A DNA stretch of 64,000 nucleotides from an uncultured Lachnospiraceae bacterium (GCA_910585545.1 CAJUFN010000004.1:136740-200739); one strand, 5' to 3'. Counted from the stretch's first letter, positions 28,510-38,691 are shown. Translations and numbers: made by a program. Notes: generated by a model not told the origin, from the letters alone.

Positions 28510-29709
28510 TTACATTTCTTTTTGCAATAATTTCTTATACGTCGCATCCATCCCGATTGCTCCAAGCGGCGCTGTAATAACAATCGCAAGCACTGCCACT
28601 GACAATATGATTTTCCCACATGATAGTCCAAGAGACAACGGCACAGAGCCGATTGCCGCCTGCACAGTCGCCTTTGGCAAATAGGCAATCACGCAGAATA
28701 AACGCTCCTTCCAAGACAGCGATGTTCCCAGCATACACAGTCCCACTCCGATTGCTCGAATCAGCAACGCAATAAAAATCATTACAATCGCCGCAACTCC
28801 TGCCTCCATCGTATAACGAATATCTACAGCCGCTCCTACGAGCACGAACAAAATAACTTCCGCCGCAATCCACAGCTTGCCAAATTTCTCTGCCAGACGC
28901 CTTGACACAAACGCAACACTTTTTATTTTCAAAGCACATGCCATACTCACAACCGCCAAAAGCCCGGAAACAGATACCACTCCCTCAAGGCATTCTTCAA
29001 CCGCAACAAGAACAAACGAAACTCCCAGCACAATGATAACTTTCATACTATTTCTCACACAATGCTTATGTGCATAAGCAGTCTCAAAAAAGAAACTGAG
29101 CAGGATTCCCGTCACTGCTCCCATCAAAACGCCAAGAACAATTGATACCGGAACATCAAAAAAATCCATAAATTTTACAGTATCCCCCTGCGCCATACCC
29201 ACAAATGTCGTGAATAATACAATCACAAAAATATCATCGCAAGATGCCCCCGCAAGAATCATCTGCGGAATCCCTTTCTTCGTTCCATACTTCGCCTCCA
29301 TAAGCTGCACCATTCTTGGCACCACTACCGCAGGCGAAACTGCCCCAAGCACCGTACCCATGACAGCCGCCTCCATTCTCGTAACCCCAAGCAAAGCCGG
29401 TGCAAACAAGAAAAAAGCAAGAATTTCAAAACTTGCCGGAACAAATGCCATCAGAACCGCCGGGCGTCCCACCTTTTTCAAATCGCTGATGTCCAATGAC
29501 AAGCCTGCTTTCAGCAAAATAATGATCAGCGCCATCTTCCGAAGTTCTGCTGAAATCCCAAGGATAGATGGATCAAGAAAATCAAGCGCATACGGTCCTA
29601 CTGCAATGCCCGTAATCAACATTCCCATAATACGAGGCAGTTTCAATCGTTGGCAGATTGCCGCCATAGCAAGCCCCACTAAAAATATAAGTGCCAATGA
29701 TGTTAACAT
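28510..29709 (-). CDS. Cation:proton antiporter (CPA family)
   Basis: 399-residue membrane protein with about 12 hydrophobic segments, matching Na+/H+ exchanger family PF00999. Features: PRIMGMLITGIAVGPYAL near the N-terminus, LKAGLSLD, the conserved GASCDDIFVIVLF (charged DD within a membrane helix) and LPKATVQAAIG near the C-terminus, typical of CPA antiporters. No C-terminal RCK/TrkA domain. Ion specificity unknown. Its RBS (GGAGG) directly abuts the T run of the oppA terminator. Confidence 0.88.
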   Translation of the reverse strand: MLTSLALIFLVGLAMAAICQRLKLPRIMGMLITGIAVGPYALDFLDPSILGISAELRKMALIIILLKAGLSLDISDLKKVGRPAVLMAFVPASFEILAFFLFAPALLGVTRMEAAVMGTVLGAVSPAVVVPRMVQLMEAKYGTKKGIPQMILAGASCDDIFVIVLFTTFVGMAQGDTVKFMDFFDVPVSIVLGVLMGAVTGILLSFFFETAYAHKHCVRNSMKVIIVLGVSFVLVAVEECLEGVVSVSGLLAVVSMACALKIKSVAFVSRRLAEKFGKLWIAAEVILFVLVGAAVDIRYTMEAGVAAIVMIFIALLIRAIGVGLCMLGTSLSWKERLFCVIAYLPKATVQAAIGSVPLSLGLSCGKIILSVAVLAIVITAPLGAIGMDATYKKLLQKEM

Positions 29710-29720
29710 AATCCCCCTCC

Positions 29721-29768
29721 AAAAAAGCTGATGCTCCCATGTTTCTATCCACAGAAGTCATCAGCTTT
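29721..29768 (-). terminator. Terminator at the end of the opp operon
   Basis: A stem AAGCTGATG / CATCAGCTT with a long loop (about 25 nt, itself able to pair weakly) and TTTTTT on the minus strand, about 35 bp after oppA. Confidence 0.75.
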
Positions 29769-29801
29769 CTATTAAATAATTTTTATATAAGCAACTTTTT
29801 A

Positions 29802-31469
29802 TTAATGCTCCATTACCTTCGCATTTTTGAAGTAAATATTAGCCGAAGATGTCATATATACACCTTCAATGTAATCTTTCAATAAATAAGTATTGGACTT
29901 GTAGTACAATCCTAATACCGGATAATCTGCAGATACAAGCTCATCTGCCTGAAGTACTAAGTTCGCAAACTTCGCAGAATCCTTTTCTACTTTAATCTGG
30001 TCTACCAATGCATCATATTCCGGATTACTGTAGAAAGCATTGTTCGTTACATCATTTGTATAAAGCAATGGCAAGAAGCTCATTGGGTTTACATAATCCG
30101 CACTCCAGCCCATTGCTGCCACTTCGTAGTTACCACTCTGTACTGCATCATAGAATACAGCCCACTCAGCAGAACTTACCTCTACTTTAATGCCAAGATT
30201 TGTCTCCCACATTTCTTTGATTGCTTCCGCAATTTTCTTCACATTATCATCAGAGTAGTAGGATAATTTTACTACCGGGAAACCTTCTCCATTTGGATAT
30301 CCGGCTTCTGCAAGTGCCGCCTTTGCTGCTTCCACATCTGCCGTCTCAGAAAGATCAAAATCAGAACGTCCTTCTGTTACATCCTTTCCATCTACCACAT
30401 ATCCCGGAGCCATAAAGCTGTAAGCTGGCGTTCCATCTACCTGCGCTACGTTATTGATAAGCTCTTTACGATCAACTGCCAGGTTCAATGCCTTTCTTAC
30501 AAGTACATTGTCATATGGAGCCACAGAACAGTTAAAGTTATAATATACCGTACCATAGCTTGGTGCTGTCTTGAATCCGGTATCCTCTGCCTTCATACGA
30601 GCAATATCACTAGATGGAACCGTTCTTACACCATCTACTTCGCCGCCTTCATAAGCCGTTAAAGAAGTAGAAGTATCAAGGATATAACGATATGTAAGTT
30701 TTTCTAAAGTTACATCATCAGCTCCCCAGTAGTTTTCGTTCTTCTCAAGAGTCATGCTCTCACCTGTTTTCATTTCCGTAATCTTGAAAGGTCCGTTTCC
30801 TACATAAGATTCTGCTTTTGTTACCCATTTGTCACCATTAGCTGCAATCGTAGCCTCTTGAACCGGGAAATATACCCACATACTAACAAGATCAACAAAA
30901 TACGGACATGGAGCCTTCAATGTGAATTCCAATGTCGTATCATTTACTGCTTTAATTCCAACTTCCTCTGCCGATACCTTGCCATCATAGTATTCTTGTG
31001 CATTTACTACATAATCAGAAATCATATTTACATACTGTCCAGTAGTCTCAGGTGTCAATACACGAAGTGCAGAATATACATAGTCCTTTGCTGTAAGTGC
31101 ACTTCCGTCACTCCACTTCAAACCATCTCTTAATTGGAAAGTCCAAACCGTAAGGTCCTCATTCGATTTCCATTCTTCTGCATTTCCTGGCTCAATCTCG
31201 CCCTCTTCATTATAAGTTACAAGCCCTTCAAAACAATTTACAAGAAATGGTACTGCAAAAGAGTTACTTGTTACATTCGGGTCGATTGTATCCGGCTCAT
31301 TGTTCAGGATAAATGTCATCTCCTGCTTTTCGGCAAGCTTTCCGGAGCCCTTCGTCTCTTCCTTCTTTGTGTCATTGATCGTCTTTGGTCCTTCGCTCTT
31401 ACCGCATCCTGCCAGCACCGCCACGCAGATAACGCTCATAGCGAGAAGTACGCTCAGTTTCTTTTTCAT
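29802..31469 (-). CDS. oppA: Oligopeptide ABC transporter substrate-binding lipoprotein
   Basis: 555-residue lipoprotein that captures peptides for import. Lipobox AVLAGCGKSEG (lipidated Cys near residue 21) and SBP_bac_5 domain with DPNVTSNSFAVPFLVNCFEGL and WTFQLRDGLKWSDG. The start at 31469 gives MKKKLSVLLAMS behind GGAGGAACAAT. It is the last gene of oppBCDFA, after a 72-bp gap. Confidence 0.93.
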   Translation of the reverse strand: MKKKLSVLLAMSVICVAVLAGCGKSEGPKTINDTKKEETKGSGKLAEKQEMTFILNNEPDTIDPNVTSNSFAVPFLVNCFEGLVTYNEEGEIEPGNAEEWKSNEDLTVWTFQLRDGLKWSDGSALTAKDYVYSALRVLTPETTGQYVNMISDYVVNAQEYYDGKVSAEEVGIKAVNDTTLEFTLKAPCPYFVDLVSMWVYFPVQEATIAANGDKWVTKAESYVGNGPFKITEMKTGESMTLEKNENYWGADDVTLEKLTYRYILDTSTSLTAYEGGEVDGVRTVPSSDIARMKAEDTGFKTAPSYGTVYYNFNCSVAPYDNVLVRKALNLAVDRKELINNVAQVDGTPAYSFMAPGYVVDGKDVTEGRSDFDLSETADVEAAKAALAEAGYPNGEGFPVVKLSYYSDDNVKKIAEAIKEMWETNLGIKVEVSSAEWAVFYDAVQSGNYEVAAMGWSADYVNPMSFLPLLYTNDVTNNAFYSNPEYDALVDQIKVEKDSAKFANLVLQADELVSADYPVLGLYYKSNTYLLKDYIEGVYMTSSANIYFKNAKVMEH

Positions 31470-31541
31470 ATTATTGTTCCTCCTTCTCGAGAATTTATAT
31501 TTCAAGCGTATTCATTACGCCGGAAATTCTTTGCATAAATT

Positions 31542-32501
31542 TTAATATAAATGACATGCCACCATATGTCCGCCACCGACATCTTTCATCTGCGGCGCCA
31601 CTTTAGCACACTCCGGTTTTGCATATGGACATCTTGTATGGAATCGACATCCATCCGGCGGATTGATCGGACTTGGAATATCCCCCTTAATGCTGCTCTT
31701 TTCCTTTGCTTTTGCAAGTTTCGGATTCGCAATCGGGATACTTCCAAGAAGTCCCCTTGTATACGGGTGCAATGGCGAACGGTAAATCTCATCCGCCTCG
31801 CAAAGCTCTACCATCTGACCCAAGTACATAACCCCTACTTCATCCGATACATAGCGCACCATAGAAAGGTCATGGGCAATGAATAAGTATGCCCCTCCTT
31901 TTTCCTCCTGAAATTCTTTCAAAAGATTGATCACCTGCGCCTGAATAGACACATCCAAAGCAGAAATCGGCTCATCACAGATAATCAGCTCCGGATGCAA
32001 AATAAGTGCTCTGGCAATACCAACTCTTTGTCTTTGACCTCCGGAAAACTCATGCGCATAACGGTTGGCATGCTCCTTTGTAAGACCCACACGTTCCAAC
32101 ATCGGATATACAAACTCATTGGCATCCTCTTTTTTCTTTACAATTTTATGTGCTAAAAGCGGTTCCGCGATAATATCACGCACCGTCATTCTGGCATTTA
32201 AGGAAGCATACGGATCCTGAAAAATCATCTGCATTTTCTTCCGATAAGGCTTCAATTCCTTCTGCTTTAGATTGGTAATATCGACACCGTCAAGGATAAT
32301 CTGACCCTTAGTCGGATCATACATACGGATAACCGTTCTGGCGCAGCTTGATTTGCCGCATCCGGATTCTCCTACAATCCCCAAAGTCTTCCCTCTTGGA
32401 ATTGTAAAACTTACATCATCCACAGCATGCACAATCTGGCGGTGTCCTACCTTAAAATGTTTCGTGAGGTTTTTAACCTCCAGTATATTCTGGTTACTCA
32501 T
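31542..32501 (-). CDS. oppF: Oligopeptide ABC transporter ATPase (OppF-type)
   Basis: 319-residue ATPase energising peptide import. Walker A GESGCGKSS, signature HEFSGGQRQRVGIARAL, Walker B LIICDEPISALDVS, switch H in FIAHDLS, and the C-terminal oligopeptide-transporter domain with Cys motif CRFHTRCPYAKPEC (often an Fe-S site). Starts 10 bp after oppD. Confidence 0.95.
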   Translation of the reverse strand: MSNQNILEVKNLTKHFKVGHRQIVHAVDDVSFTIPRGKTLGIVGESGCGKSSCARTVIRMYDPTKGQIILDGVDITNLKQKELKPYRKKMQMIFQDPYASLNARMTVRDIIAEPLLAHKIVKKKEDANEFVYPMLERVGLTKEHANRYAHEFSGGQRQRVGIARALILHPELIICDEPISALDVSIQAQVINLLKEFQEEKGGAYLFIAHDLSMVRYVSDEVGVMYLGQMVELCEADEIYRSPLHPYTRGLLGSIPIANPKLAKAKEKSSIKGDIPSPINPPDGCRFHTRCPYAKPECAKVAPQMKDVGGGHMVACHLY

Positions 32502-32511
32502 GCTCTACTCC

Positions 32512-33519
32512 TTATTTTCGAAACGGATTATTCTCATCTGCCGGCGCTTCTTCATATAAAAGAAAACATCTGGATTTATGACGGTCTCCCACCTCTACAA
32601 ACTCCGGCAACTCCTGTGCACATATATTTCTCGCATAAGGACAACGAGGTGCAAACGGACACCCCTTCGGCGGATTCGTCATATCCGGCGGAGAACCTGC
32701 GATCGGCATCAGTTTTTCACTTTTATCCTGCTCAAGATCCGGGATAGACGCCAGAAGCCCCATCGTATACGGATGGCTTGGCTTCTCGAAAATATCTTCA
32801 ATTAAAGCCTCCTCCATCACAAGACCGCCATACATCACAACGACGCGGTCACAAAGCTCCGCTACAACCCCAAGGTCATGTGTAATAAAAATAATACTGG
32901 TTCCATATTCCTTCTCAAGCTCCCGAAGCTGCCTTAAGATCTGGTCTTGAATCGTCACATCCAACGCAGTCGTCGGTTCATCCGCGATCAAAAGCTCCGG
33001 TTTATTCGCAAGCGCCATCGCAATCATCACTCTTTGACGCATACCGCCGGAAAATTCATGCGGATATGATCTATATCGCTTTTCCGGTTCCGGAATACGA
33101 ACCTTCTCAAATAACTCCAATACTTCCTGTTTCAGTTCCGCCTTGCTCTTGTTCGGATGATGTTCCTTGATCATCTCCTCTACTTGCTTTCCCGCCGTAA
33201 TCAATGGATTTAAAGAAGACATCGGATCCTGAAAAATCATAGAAATCTTCTCGCCCCGGATTTCACGCATTTTCTTTTTAGAAACCTTCGTCAAATCTTC
33301 TCCATCGAATAGAATCCTACCATCTTTAATTCTTGCAGTATCCGCAAGCAGCTGCAAAATGGACATAGAAGTAACACTTTTTCCGCTTCCGGATTCTCCT
33401 ACAATCCCTAATATTTCCCCTTTTTCAACCGAGAAGCTTACGCCTCTTACAGCCTGCACTTCTCCATTGCTTGTCATAAAGGATGTCTTTAAATTCTCTA
33501 TCTTTAATACTGGTTCCAT
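32512..33519 (-). CDS. oppD: Oligopeptide ABC transporter ATPase (OppD-type)
   Basis: 335-residue partner of OppF. Walker A GESGSGKSV, signature HEFSGGMRQRVMIAMAL, Walker B LLIADEPTTALDVT, switch H in FITHDLG, and C-terminal Cys motif CPFAPRCPYARNIC. Lies between oppC and oppF with 10-11 bp gaps. Confidence 0.95.
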   Translation of the reverse strand: MEPVLKIENLKTSFMTSNGEVQAVRGVSFSVEKGEILGIVGESGSGKSVTSMSILQLLADTARIKDGRILFDGEDLTKVSKKKMREIRGEKISMIFQDPMSSLNPLITAGKQVEEMIKEHHPNKSKAELKQEVLELFEKVRIPEPEKRYRSYPHEFSGGMRQRVMIAMALANKPELLIADEPTTALDVTIQDQILRQLRELEKEYGTSIIFITHDLGVVAELCDRVVVMYGGLVMEEALIEDIFEKPSHPYTMGLLASIPDLEQDKSEKLMPIAGSPPDMTNPPKGCPFAPRCPYARNICAQELPEFVEVGDRHKSRCFLLYEEAPADENNPFRK

Positions 33520-33530
33520 AGTCTCTCTCC

Positions 33531-34682
33531 TTACTTTTTCAGTTTCGGATCCAATGCATCCCGAAGTCCGTCTCCCACAAAGTTAAAAGAAAACATGATA
33601 AGACAGATTACAAGTGCCGGGAATAAAAGCTGATGCGGGCAAGAACGCAATGTCTCTGACGCATCATTACACATCGTTCCAAGACTGGCAAGAGGCGGCT
33701 GTAAGCCGATACCCAGGTATCCCAAGAATGCTTCCATAAAAATCGCAGATGGAATCAACATCGTTACGGTAACCAGAATCGCACCCATTGCATTTGGGAT
33801 CAGATGCTGGAACAGAATCGTTTTTGTCGAAGATCCTATTGTCTTTGCCGCAAGCACGAATTCCTGTGCCTTAAGACTTAATACCTGACCGCGTACCACG
33901 CGCGCCATATCCACCCAGTAAACAGTTCCAAGCGCAATGATAATACTTTGCAGACCGGAACCCAAAAATACCATGATCAAGATAACATACAAAGTCAGAG
34001 GAATCGTGCTGATAATATCTACAATACGCATCATGACTGCATCGACAGTACCTCCCGCATATCCTGCAATACCTCCGAACAAAATACCGATAACCATATT
34101 TACAGCAGCCGCAACAAAGGCTACCATCAAGGAAATTCTCGTTCCATACATAAGACGAGTTAAGATATCGCGTCCAAGACTATCTGTTCCCAAAATGTAA
34201 GATTTGTTCCACAGCGTCTTTGACGGATATATCACACCGCTTTCCGGGTCTGCCACAACATACGGGCTTCCTCCGTAATACAAAGCGACTTCCTCCCCGC
34301 CGCATTCATAAATCGTCATCGAATCTGCGCTTTCTTCTCTCACTTTCTCAAGCTGAGCTCCCAAAGTGCCGTCTTCATTCACTTCTAATAATTTCAATCC
34401 CTGTGTAATATGCAAATATCCTTCGCCATCCGGTCTTTCATACACCTTCATGATCGGCGGGATATTTACAGCCGCCAGCTTCTGTGTAGAATAACTGTAA
34501 TTTGTAAACAAGGGTCCAAGAAACGCAAACAGCAGTAATATCACAATCATCACCAAACCGCCGATTGCCGTTGGTTTATGGCGGAACCGAAACCATACAT
34601 CTCCTGCAAAGGTTCTGTTCTTTGCCCATATTTTTTCGCGGTCCTCATTCGAGGACGGCAGCATATCCCATTTCTTATCCAT
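33531..34682 (-). CDS. oppC: Oligopeptide ABC transporter permease (OppC-type), with extra periplasmic-side loop
   Basis: 383-residue inner-membrane subunit with six predicted helices and the EAA-type loop (KAQEFVLAAKTIGSSTKTILFQHLIPNA). Between the first helix and the core there is an insert of about 110 residues (MKVYERPDGEGYLHITQGL… to ESGVIYPS) absent from short OppC proteins; it would face outside. The start at 34682 (MDKKWDML) has GAGG 8 bp upstream; the frame extends into oppB. Confidence 0.92.
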   Translation of the reverse strand: MDKKWDMLPSSNEDREKIWAKNRTFAGDVWFRFRHKPTAIGGLVMIVILLLFAFLGPLFTNYSYSTQKLAAVNIPPIMKVYERPDGEGYLHITQGLKLLEVNEDGTLGAQLEKVREESADSMTIYECGGEEVALYYGGSPYVVADPESGVIYPSKTLWNKSYILGTDSLGRDILTRLMYGTRISLMVAFVAAAVNMVIGILFGGIAGYAGGTVDAVMMRIVDIISTIPLTLYVILIMVFLGSGLQSIIIALGTVYWVDMARVVRGQVLSLKAQEFVLAAKTIGSSTKTILFQHLIPNAMGAILVTVTMLIPSAIFMEAFLGYLGIGLQPPLASLGTMCNDASETLRSCPHQLLFPALVICLIMFSFNFVGDGLRDALDPKLKK

Positions 34683-34698
34683 TCTTACATCCTCATCC

Positions 34699-35616
34699 TT
34701 ACTCGTACTTAATTCTTGGATCAATCAAACAATAAAACATATCTACGGCTAACGTCATTACCATTAAAAATGTCGCGTAAAAAATAGTAACTCCCATAAT
34801 CGTCATATAATCCCTGTGTGTTACACTCGTCACAAAATAGCTTCCAAGTCCGGGAATCGCAAAAATCTTCTCGGTCACGAAACTTCCTGTCAAAAGTCCT
34901 GCTACGGTTGGGCCAAGTACTGTAATGATCGGAATCAATGCATTACGAAGTCCATGCTTTACGATTACCTTTGTCTCCGTAAGCCCCTTTGCCCTTGCTG
35001 TACGGATATAGTCCTGTCCCATTACTTCCAAAAGACTGGAACGCATAAGTCTTGCGATATAGCTTACCGAATAACCGCCAAGCGCAATGACCGGAAGAAT
35101 ATATCCTTTCCATGAATCCAATCCATAAGTCGGAAGGATATTTAGCTGGAAAGAGAATATGTAGATCAAAATCGACGCGATTACAAACGACGGAATCGTG
35201 ACCCCGATCGTTGCCACTCCCATCATCATCATATCCTGCCACCGCCCATTCTTAACAGCGGCCAAAATTCCCATCGGCATCGCCGCAAGCAACACAAATA
35301 TCAATGTTACCACGCCTAATTTTGCCGATACCGGAAAACCATCTTTGATAAAATCACTTACTTCTTTTCCGATATATTTAAAAGAAGGACCCAAATCACC
35401 ATGTAAAATCCCCTTCAAATATCCCAAAAACTGCTCCGGAAGCGGCTTGTCCAGATTATACTTCGCATTTAACGCAGCTTCTACTTCCGGCGACACCTTT
35501 CTGTCGTTCGTAAACGGTCCGCCAGGCACTGCATGCATAATCGTAAACGTCAGCAGCATAATCAAGAAAAGCGCCACGATCATCATTCCCAGACGTTTTA
35601 TAAAATATCGTACCAT
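34699..35616 (-). CDS. oppB: Oligopeptide ABC transporter permease (OppB-type)
   Basis: 305-residue membrane permease, first gene of the opp operon. Starts MVRYFIKRLGMM after GGAGGACGAATAT. It shows six hydrophobic segments, the conserved EAA loop GQDYIRTARAKGLTETKVIVKHGL (split here as GQDYIRTARAKG then LTETK) and VPGGPF near the N-terminus. Confidence 0.94.
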   Translation of the reverse strand: MVRYFIKRLGMMIVALFLIMLLTFTIMHAVPGGPFTNDRKVSPEVEAALNAKYNLDKPLPEQFLGYLKGILHGDLGPSFKYIGKEVSDFIKDGFPVSAKLGVVTLIFVLLAAMPMGILAAVKNGRWQDMMMMGVATIGVTIPSFVIASILIYIFSFQLNILPTYGLDSWKGYILPVIALGGYSVSYIARLMRSSLLEVMGQDYIRTARAKGLTETKVIVKHGLRNALIPIITVLGPTVAGLLTGSFVTEKIFAIPGLGSYFVTSVTHRDYMTIMGVTIFYATFLMVMTLAVDMFYCLIDPRIKYE

Positions 35617-35711
35617 ATATTCGTCCTCCAAGTTTTACTCTTTTATCCCACGGAAAATATTTCCTGTACACGGTCAAATGTCTTTTCCACAAAAACAAAC
35701 TACTAACCCCG

Positions 35712-35741
35712 ATTATACGCCTTTTCATCATAAATTGTCAA
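35712..35741 (-). promoter_or_regulatory. opp operon promoter, overlapping the upstream stop codon
   Basis: TTGACA-18 bp-TATAAT on the minus strand. The -35 covers the stop codon of the CcdA-TlpA gene, so no terminator separates the two units. Confidence 0.8.
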
Positions 35742-37075
35742 TTCATTTTCCCATCCAAAGTCTGCCGGATAATACTATTCATCATCTCTTCTGTCAGCAT
35801 ACCACTCACATAGCCAAATACATTTCCATCGCGGTCGATCATAAACGTCGTCGGATAAGAATATATCTGATATGCCTCGAATAATGCGCCTTCCTCATCC
35901 ATCAGCACCGGATACGTGTATCCATTTGACTCCAAAAAGGCTTTGATGTCCTCCTTGGAACCTTCCCGTCCATAATTCGGAGCTGCAACGCCAAGTACAA
36001 TGAGCGCCTCTTCTCCTTCCTTATCATAAGTCTCATGAATTTTCTGAATATCCGGCATCTCCTCTTTACAAGGCGGACACCAGGTTGCCCAGAAATTAAG
36101 AAAAATCGTCTTCCCCTTATAATCTTCCAGCGTATGCACATTGCCATACTGGTCCTTCAATTCAAACCCAAGCGCAGGCATTTTCTCCGATTCTTCGGGA
36201 GTATTTTCCGCTTCTCCCTGTGTCTGCGATTCTTCCTGAATATCTTCCGGCTCTTTTGGAGACGTTTCTGTATCTTTTTTCGTATCTTTTTGCTTATCTT
36301 CAGACTCGTCTTCCGGTTCCTTAGCATTCTCTGTCTGCGTCAGACTTGCCAAATATCCGGTCACATCATTCATCTTCCCACTAAACATCAAAATACCAAT
36401 CAAAATCATCAGTACCCCGCCAATTTTTACCGTGTACTTCACCACATTCCGATGTTTTTTAAAAAATTCCAGCAGCGATGTGGTAAAAAGTCCCACCGCC
36501 AAAAACGGCAGCACAAATCCAAGCGTATAGATTCCAATCAAAAAGAATCCCTTCAGCTTCGACTCCGCCGATGCCGCCATCAAAAGTACACTGGTAAGTG
36601 TCGGTCCCACACACGGCGTCCACGCAAAACTAAAGGTAAATCCCATCAGCAACGCAGTCACTGGTGACATTGCAAGCGTATCTAACTGAAATGGTAATCT
36701 GCGCTCCGTTCCCAACACCTTGGAAAATCCAAAAATCCCAAGCTGATACAATCCAAACAACACGATTAGCACGCCGCCTGCTTTTACAAAAATATCATGA
36801 TAAGAATTTAAAAATGTTCCAACCGCGGAGACCCCAAGTCCCAGCAAGAAAAATGCAAAACTAACCCCGATTACAAAAAACAACGTATGAAACATCACTT
36901 TGCTTTTCTTATAACGAATCTGTCCGTCCGCTCCTGTTACCGTGGTTCCGCCGGACAAATATCCTATATATAATGGCAATAACGGTAATACGCACGGTGA
37001 AAAGAAGCTAAACAACCCTTGTAAAAATACCGCCAATGCCGGTACGCTAATATCAAATGAAAATCCCACGATCAT
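35738..37075 (-). CDS. CcdA-TlpA/ResA fusion: membrane electron carrier plus extracellular thioredoxin
   Basis: 445-residue fusion. Residues about 1-235 form a CcdA/DsbD-like membrane domain with Cys pairs in FFSPCVLPLLPLY and WTPCVGPTL, passing electrons from cytosolic thioredoxin. A charged, Glu/Lys-rich linker (about 240-290) leads to a TlpA/ResA thioredoxin domain with active site C333-P-P-C336 in WATWCPPCKEEMPD. It should keep extracytoplasmic thiols reduced or repair oxidised surface proteins. Fusion of the two partners means both act as one unit. It follows the oxidoreductase gene by 17 bp, so they are probably co-transcribed. Confidence 0.92.
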   Translation of the reverse strand: MIVGFSFDISVPALAVFLQGLFSFFSPCVLPLLPLYIGYLSGGTTVTGADGQIRYKKSKVMFHTLFFVIGVSFAFFLLGLGVSAVGTFLNSYHDIFVKAGGVLIVLFGLYQLGIFGFSKVLGTERRLPFQLDTLAMSPVTALLMGFTFSFAWTPCVGPTLTSVLLMAASAESKLKGFFLIGIYTLGFVLPFLAVGLFTTSLLEFFKKHRNVVKYTVKIGGVLMILIGILMFSGKMNDVTGYLASLTQTENAKEPEDESEDKQKDTKKDTETSPKEPEDIQEESQTQGEAENTPEESEKMPALGFELKDQYGNVHTLEDYKGKTIFLNFWATWCPPCKEEMPDIQKIHETYDKEGEEALIVLGVAAPNYGREGSKEDIKAFLESNGYTYPVLMDEEGALFEAYQIYSYPTTFMIDRDGNVFGYVSGMLTEEMMNSIIRQTLDGKMN

Positions 37076-37092
37076 CGTCCTCCTACCTATAA

Positions 37093-38061
37093 TTATTCAA
37101 ACGGATACTTTACGCCCCATCTTCTTCTCAGCTCATCCATAAGTTCCATCATACGAAGCGTCTCTGCATGCGGCATCTCGGGACACTCTAATCTTCCTTC
37201 CTGCACTGCCAAAACACAGGCACGTACTTCGTCTTCGAATCCCGTAAGCTGCTCCGGTACTTTCCTTTCCCATTTCAGATTCCGGTTGCTATCATAAACT
37301 TTAATCTTTGTAATATTATTGATTTCTTCCGCGATCAGATACCCTTCGGTTCCATACACCACCCCCATCTGCTCCGTTCCGGAAAGCAGACTGCTGTGAG
37401 CAATACCCATCGTACCGTTTTTATATTTCAAAATAGTAGCATTCTGGGCATCCACACCTGTTTCCGTCTTCGTACAGGAGGTAATGATTTCTTCCACTTC
37501 CGTTCCAAGCACCATACTGATAAAATTCAAAGGATAGACCCCCACATCAAGCAAGGCTCCGCCTGCAAGTTCCGGCTTCATCAGACGTTCAATCTTCGTA
37601 AGCTCATATCCAAGATTCCCGCTCGCCATCGTCACCTGACCAATCTCTCCTTCTGTAATCGCCTCTTCCACCATTACACGGCTTGGCAGATATCTTGTCC
37701 AAATCGCTTCCGTAATAAATATATTTTCCCGCTCAAAGGCTTCCAGTACTTCTTTCGTCTGCGCCGCATTTGCCATAAATGCTTTCTCACACAGCACCGG
37801 CTTTTTATATTTCAGACACAACATGGCACACTCATAATGATGCGAATGCGGCGTTGCAATATAAACCAACTCCACTTCTTCATCCAAAAGCATCTCCTCA
37901 TAACTTCCATATGCCTTTTCTACCTTATTTTCTTTTGCAAAATCCTGCGCTTTCTCCAATGAACGGGATGCAATCGCATAACAGGTTGTCTCCTCCATCA
38001 GATTCAATGTAAGTGCCATCTTCTTCGCGATAATTCCCGCACCCATAATTCCAACTCTCAT
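37093..38061 (-). CDS. Gfo/Idh/MocA family NAD(P)-dependent oxidoreductase
   Basis: 322 residues; dehydrogenase acting on a sugar or related polyol, substrate unknown. N-terminal Rossmann domain with GIMGAGIIAKKMA, then LVYIATPHSHHYECAMLCL and CEKAFMANAAQ (the EKP-like segment, here EKA). C-terminal alpha/beta domain contains GGALLDVGVYPLNF with the conserved Asp. RBS AGGAGAAAAAG. Confidence 0.9.
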   Translation of the reverse strand: MRVGIMGAGIIAKKMALTLNLMEETTCYAIASRSLEKAQDFAKENKVEKAYGSYEEMLLDEEVELVYIATPHSHHYECAMLCLKYKKPVLCEKAFMANAAQTKEVLEAFERENIFITEAIWTRYLPSRVMVEEAITEGEIGQVTMASGNLGYELTKIERLMKPELAGGALLDVGVYPLNFISMVLGTEVEEIITSCTKTETGVDAQNATILKYKNGTMGIAHSSLLSGTEQMGVVYGTEGYLIAEEINNITKIKVYDSNRNLKWERKVPEQLTGFEDEVRACVLAVQEGRLECPEMPHAETLRMMELMDELRRRWGVKYPFE

Positions 38062-38134
38062 ATTACTTTTTCTCCTAATTTTCTGTCTCCTGATCTGTTT
38101 TCCATATCTGAAAATTCTATTTTTACTGCTGCCT

Positions 38135-38587
38135 TTAAATCATTCTTTGCAAATAAACCATATCCACCAACTGTACGCCGCATTCATATATCGGATGTTT
38201 ATAATTATCAAGAAAGAAATTTTTAATGCTATGAGAACGGACAAATCCACACTTTTCATAAAATGGAATCGTTAAAGGACTGTCACCTGTTCCAACTTGC
38301 AGTATGGAGTATTCTCCTTGATATTTCTTTGCAATAAACTCAATCATCGCTTTGCCATAACCCTGACCGTAAAACTGCGGAACTGTTGCAATATTCTTAA
38401 TTTCAAGTACTCCGTCTCCTAAGTCTAAAACAACACATTCCGCTTTTATCCCGTTATCCTCCAAAATATACATTGTGCCTTTTTCGAGATAACGATCAAT
38501 CATATCTTCTTGTTCATCCGCCAAAAGAAGCAAATCAAGATATTGCTTTTTATTCTCTTTTACTTCTTTTATATTTGTATCTTTCAT
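38135..38587 (-). CDS. GNAT family N-acetyltransferase
   Basis: 150 residues, one GNAT fold. The acetyl-CoA loop is seen in PQFYGQGYGKAMIEFIAKKY, followed by LQVGTGDSPLTIPFYEKCGF, typical of acetyltransferases with a late beta-bulge. Substrate unknown. Upstream of the oxidoreductase with a 73-bp gap. Confidence 0.85.
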   Translation of the reverse strand: MKDTNIKEVKENKKQYLDLLLLADEQEDMIDRYLEKGTMYILEDNGIKAECVVLDLGDGVLEIKNIATVPQFYGQGYGKAMIEFIAKKYQGEYSILQVGTGDSPLTIPFYEKCGFVRSHSIKNFFLDNYKHPIYECGVQLVDMVYLQRMI

Positions 38588-38691
38588 CTCTTTCTAAATT
38601 ATCCTCTTTTAAACTTATATTTTCCTTTTCCATAGCCGGATACAGCCTCGATAACATCTGTATTCTATCATAATCAAATATATGAAACAAT

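Noticed and set aside
28497..28939. Two additional minus-strand frames within the antiporter gene
   Set aside because: Shifted-frame shadows of the conserved antiporter sequence.
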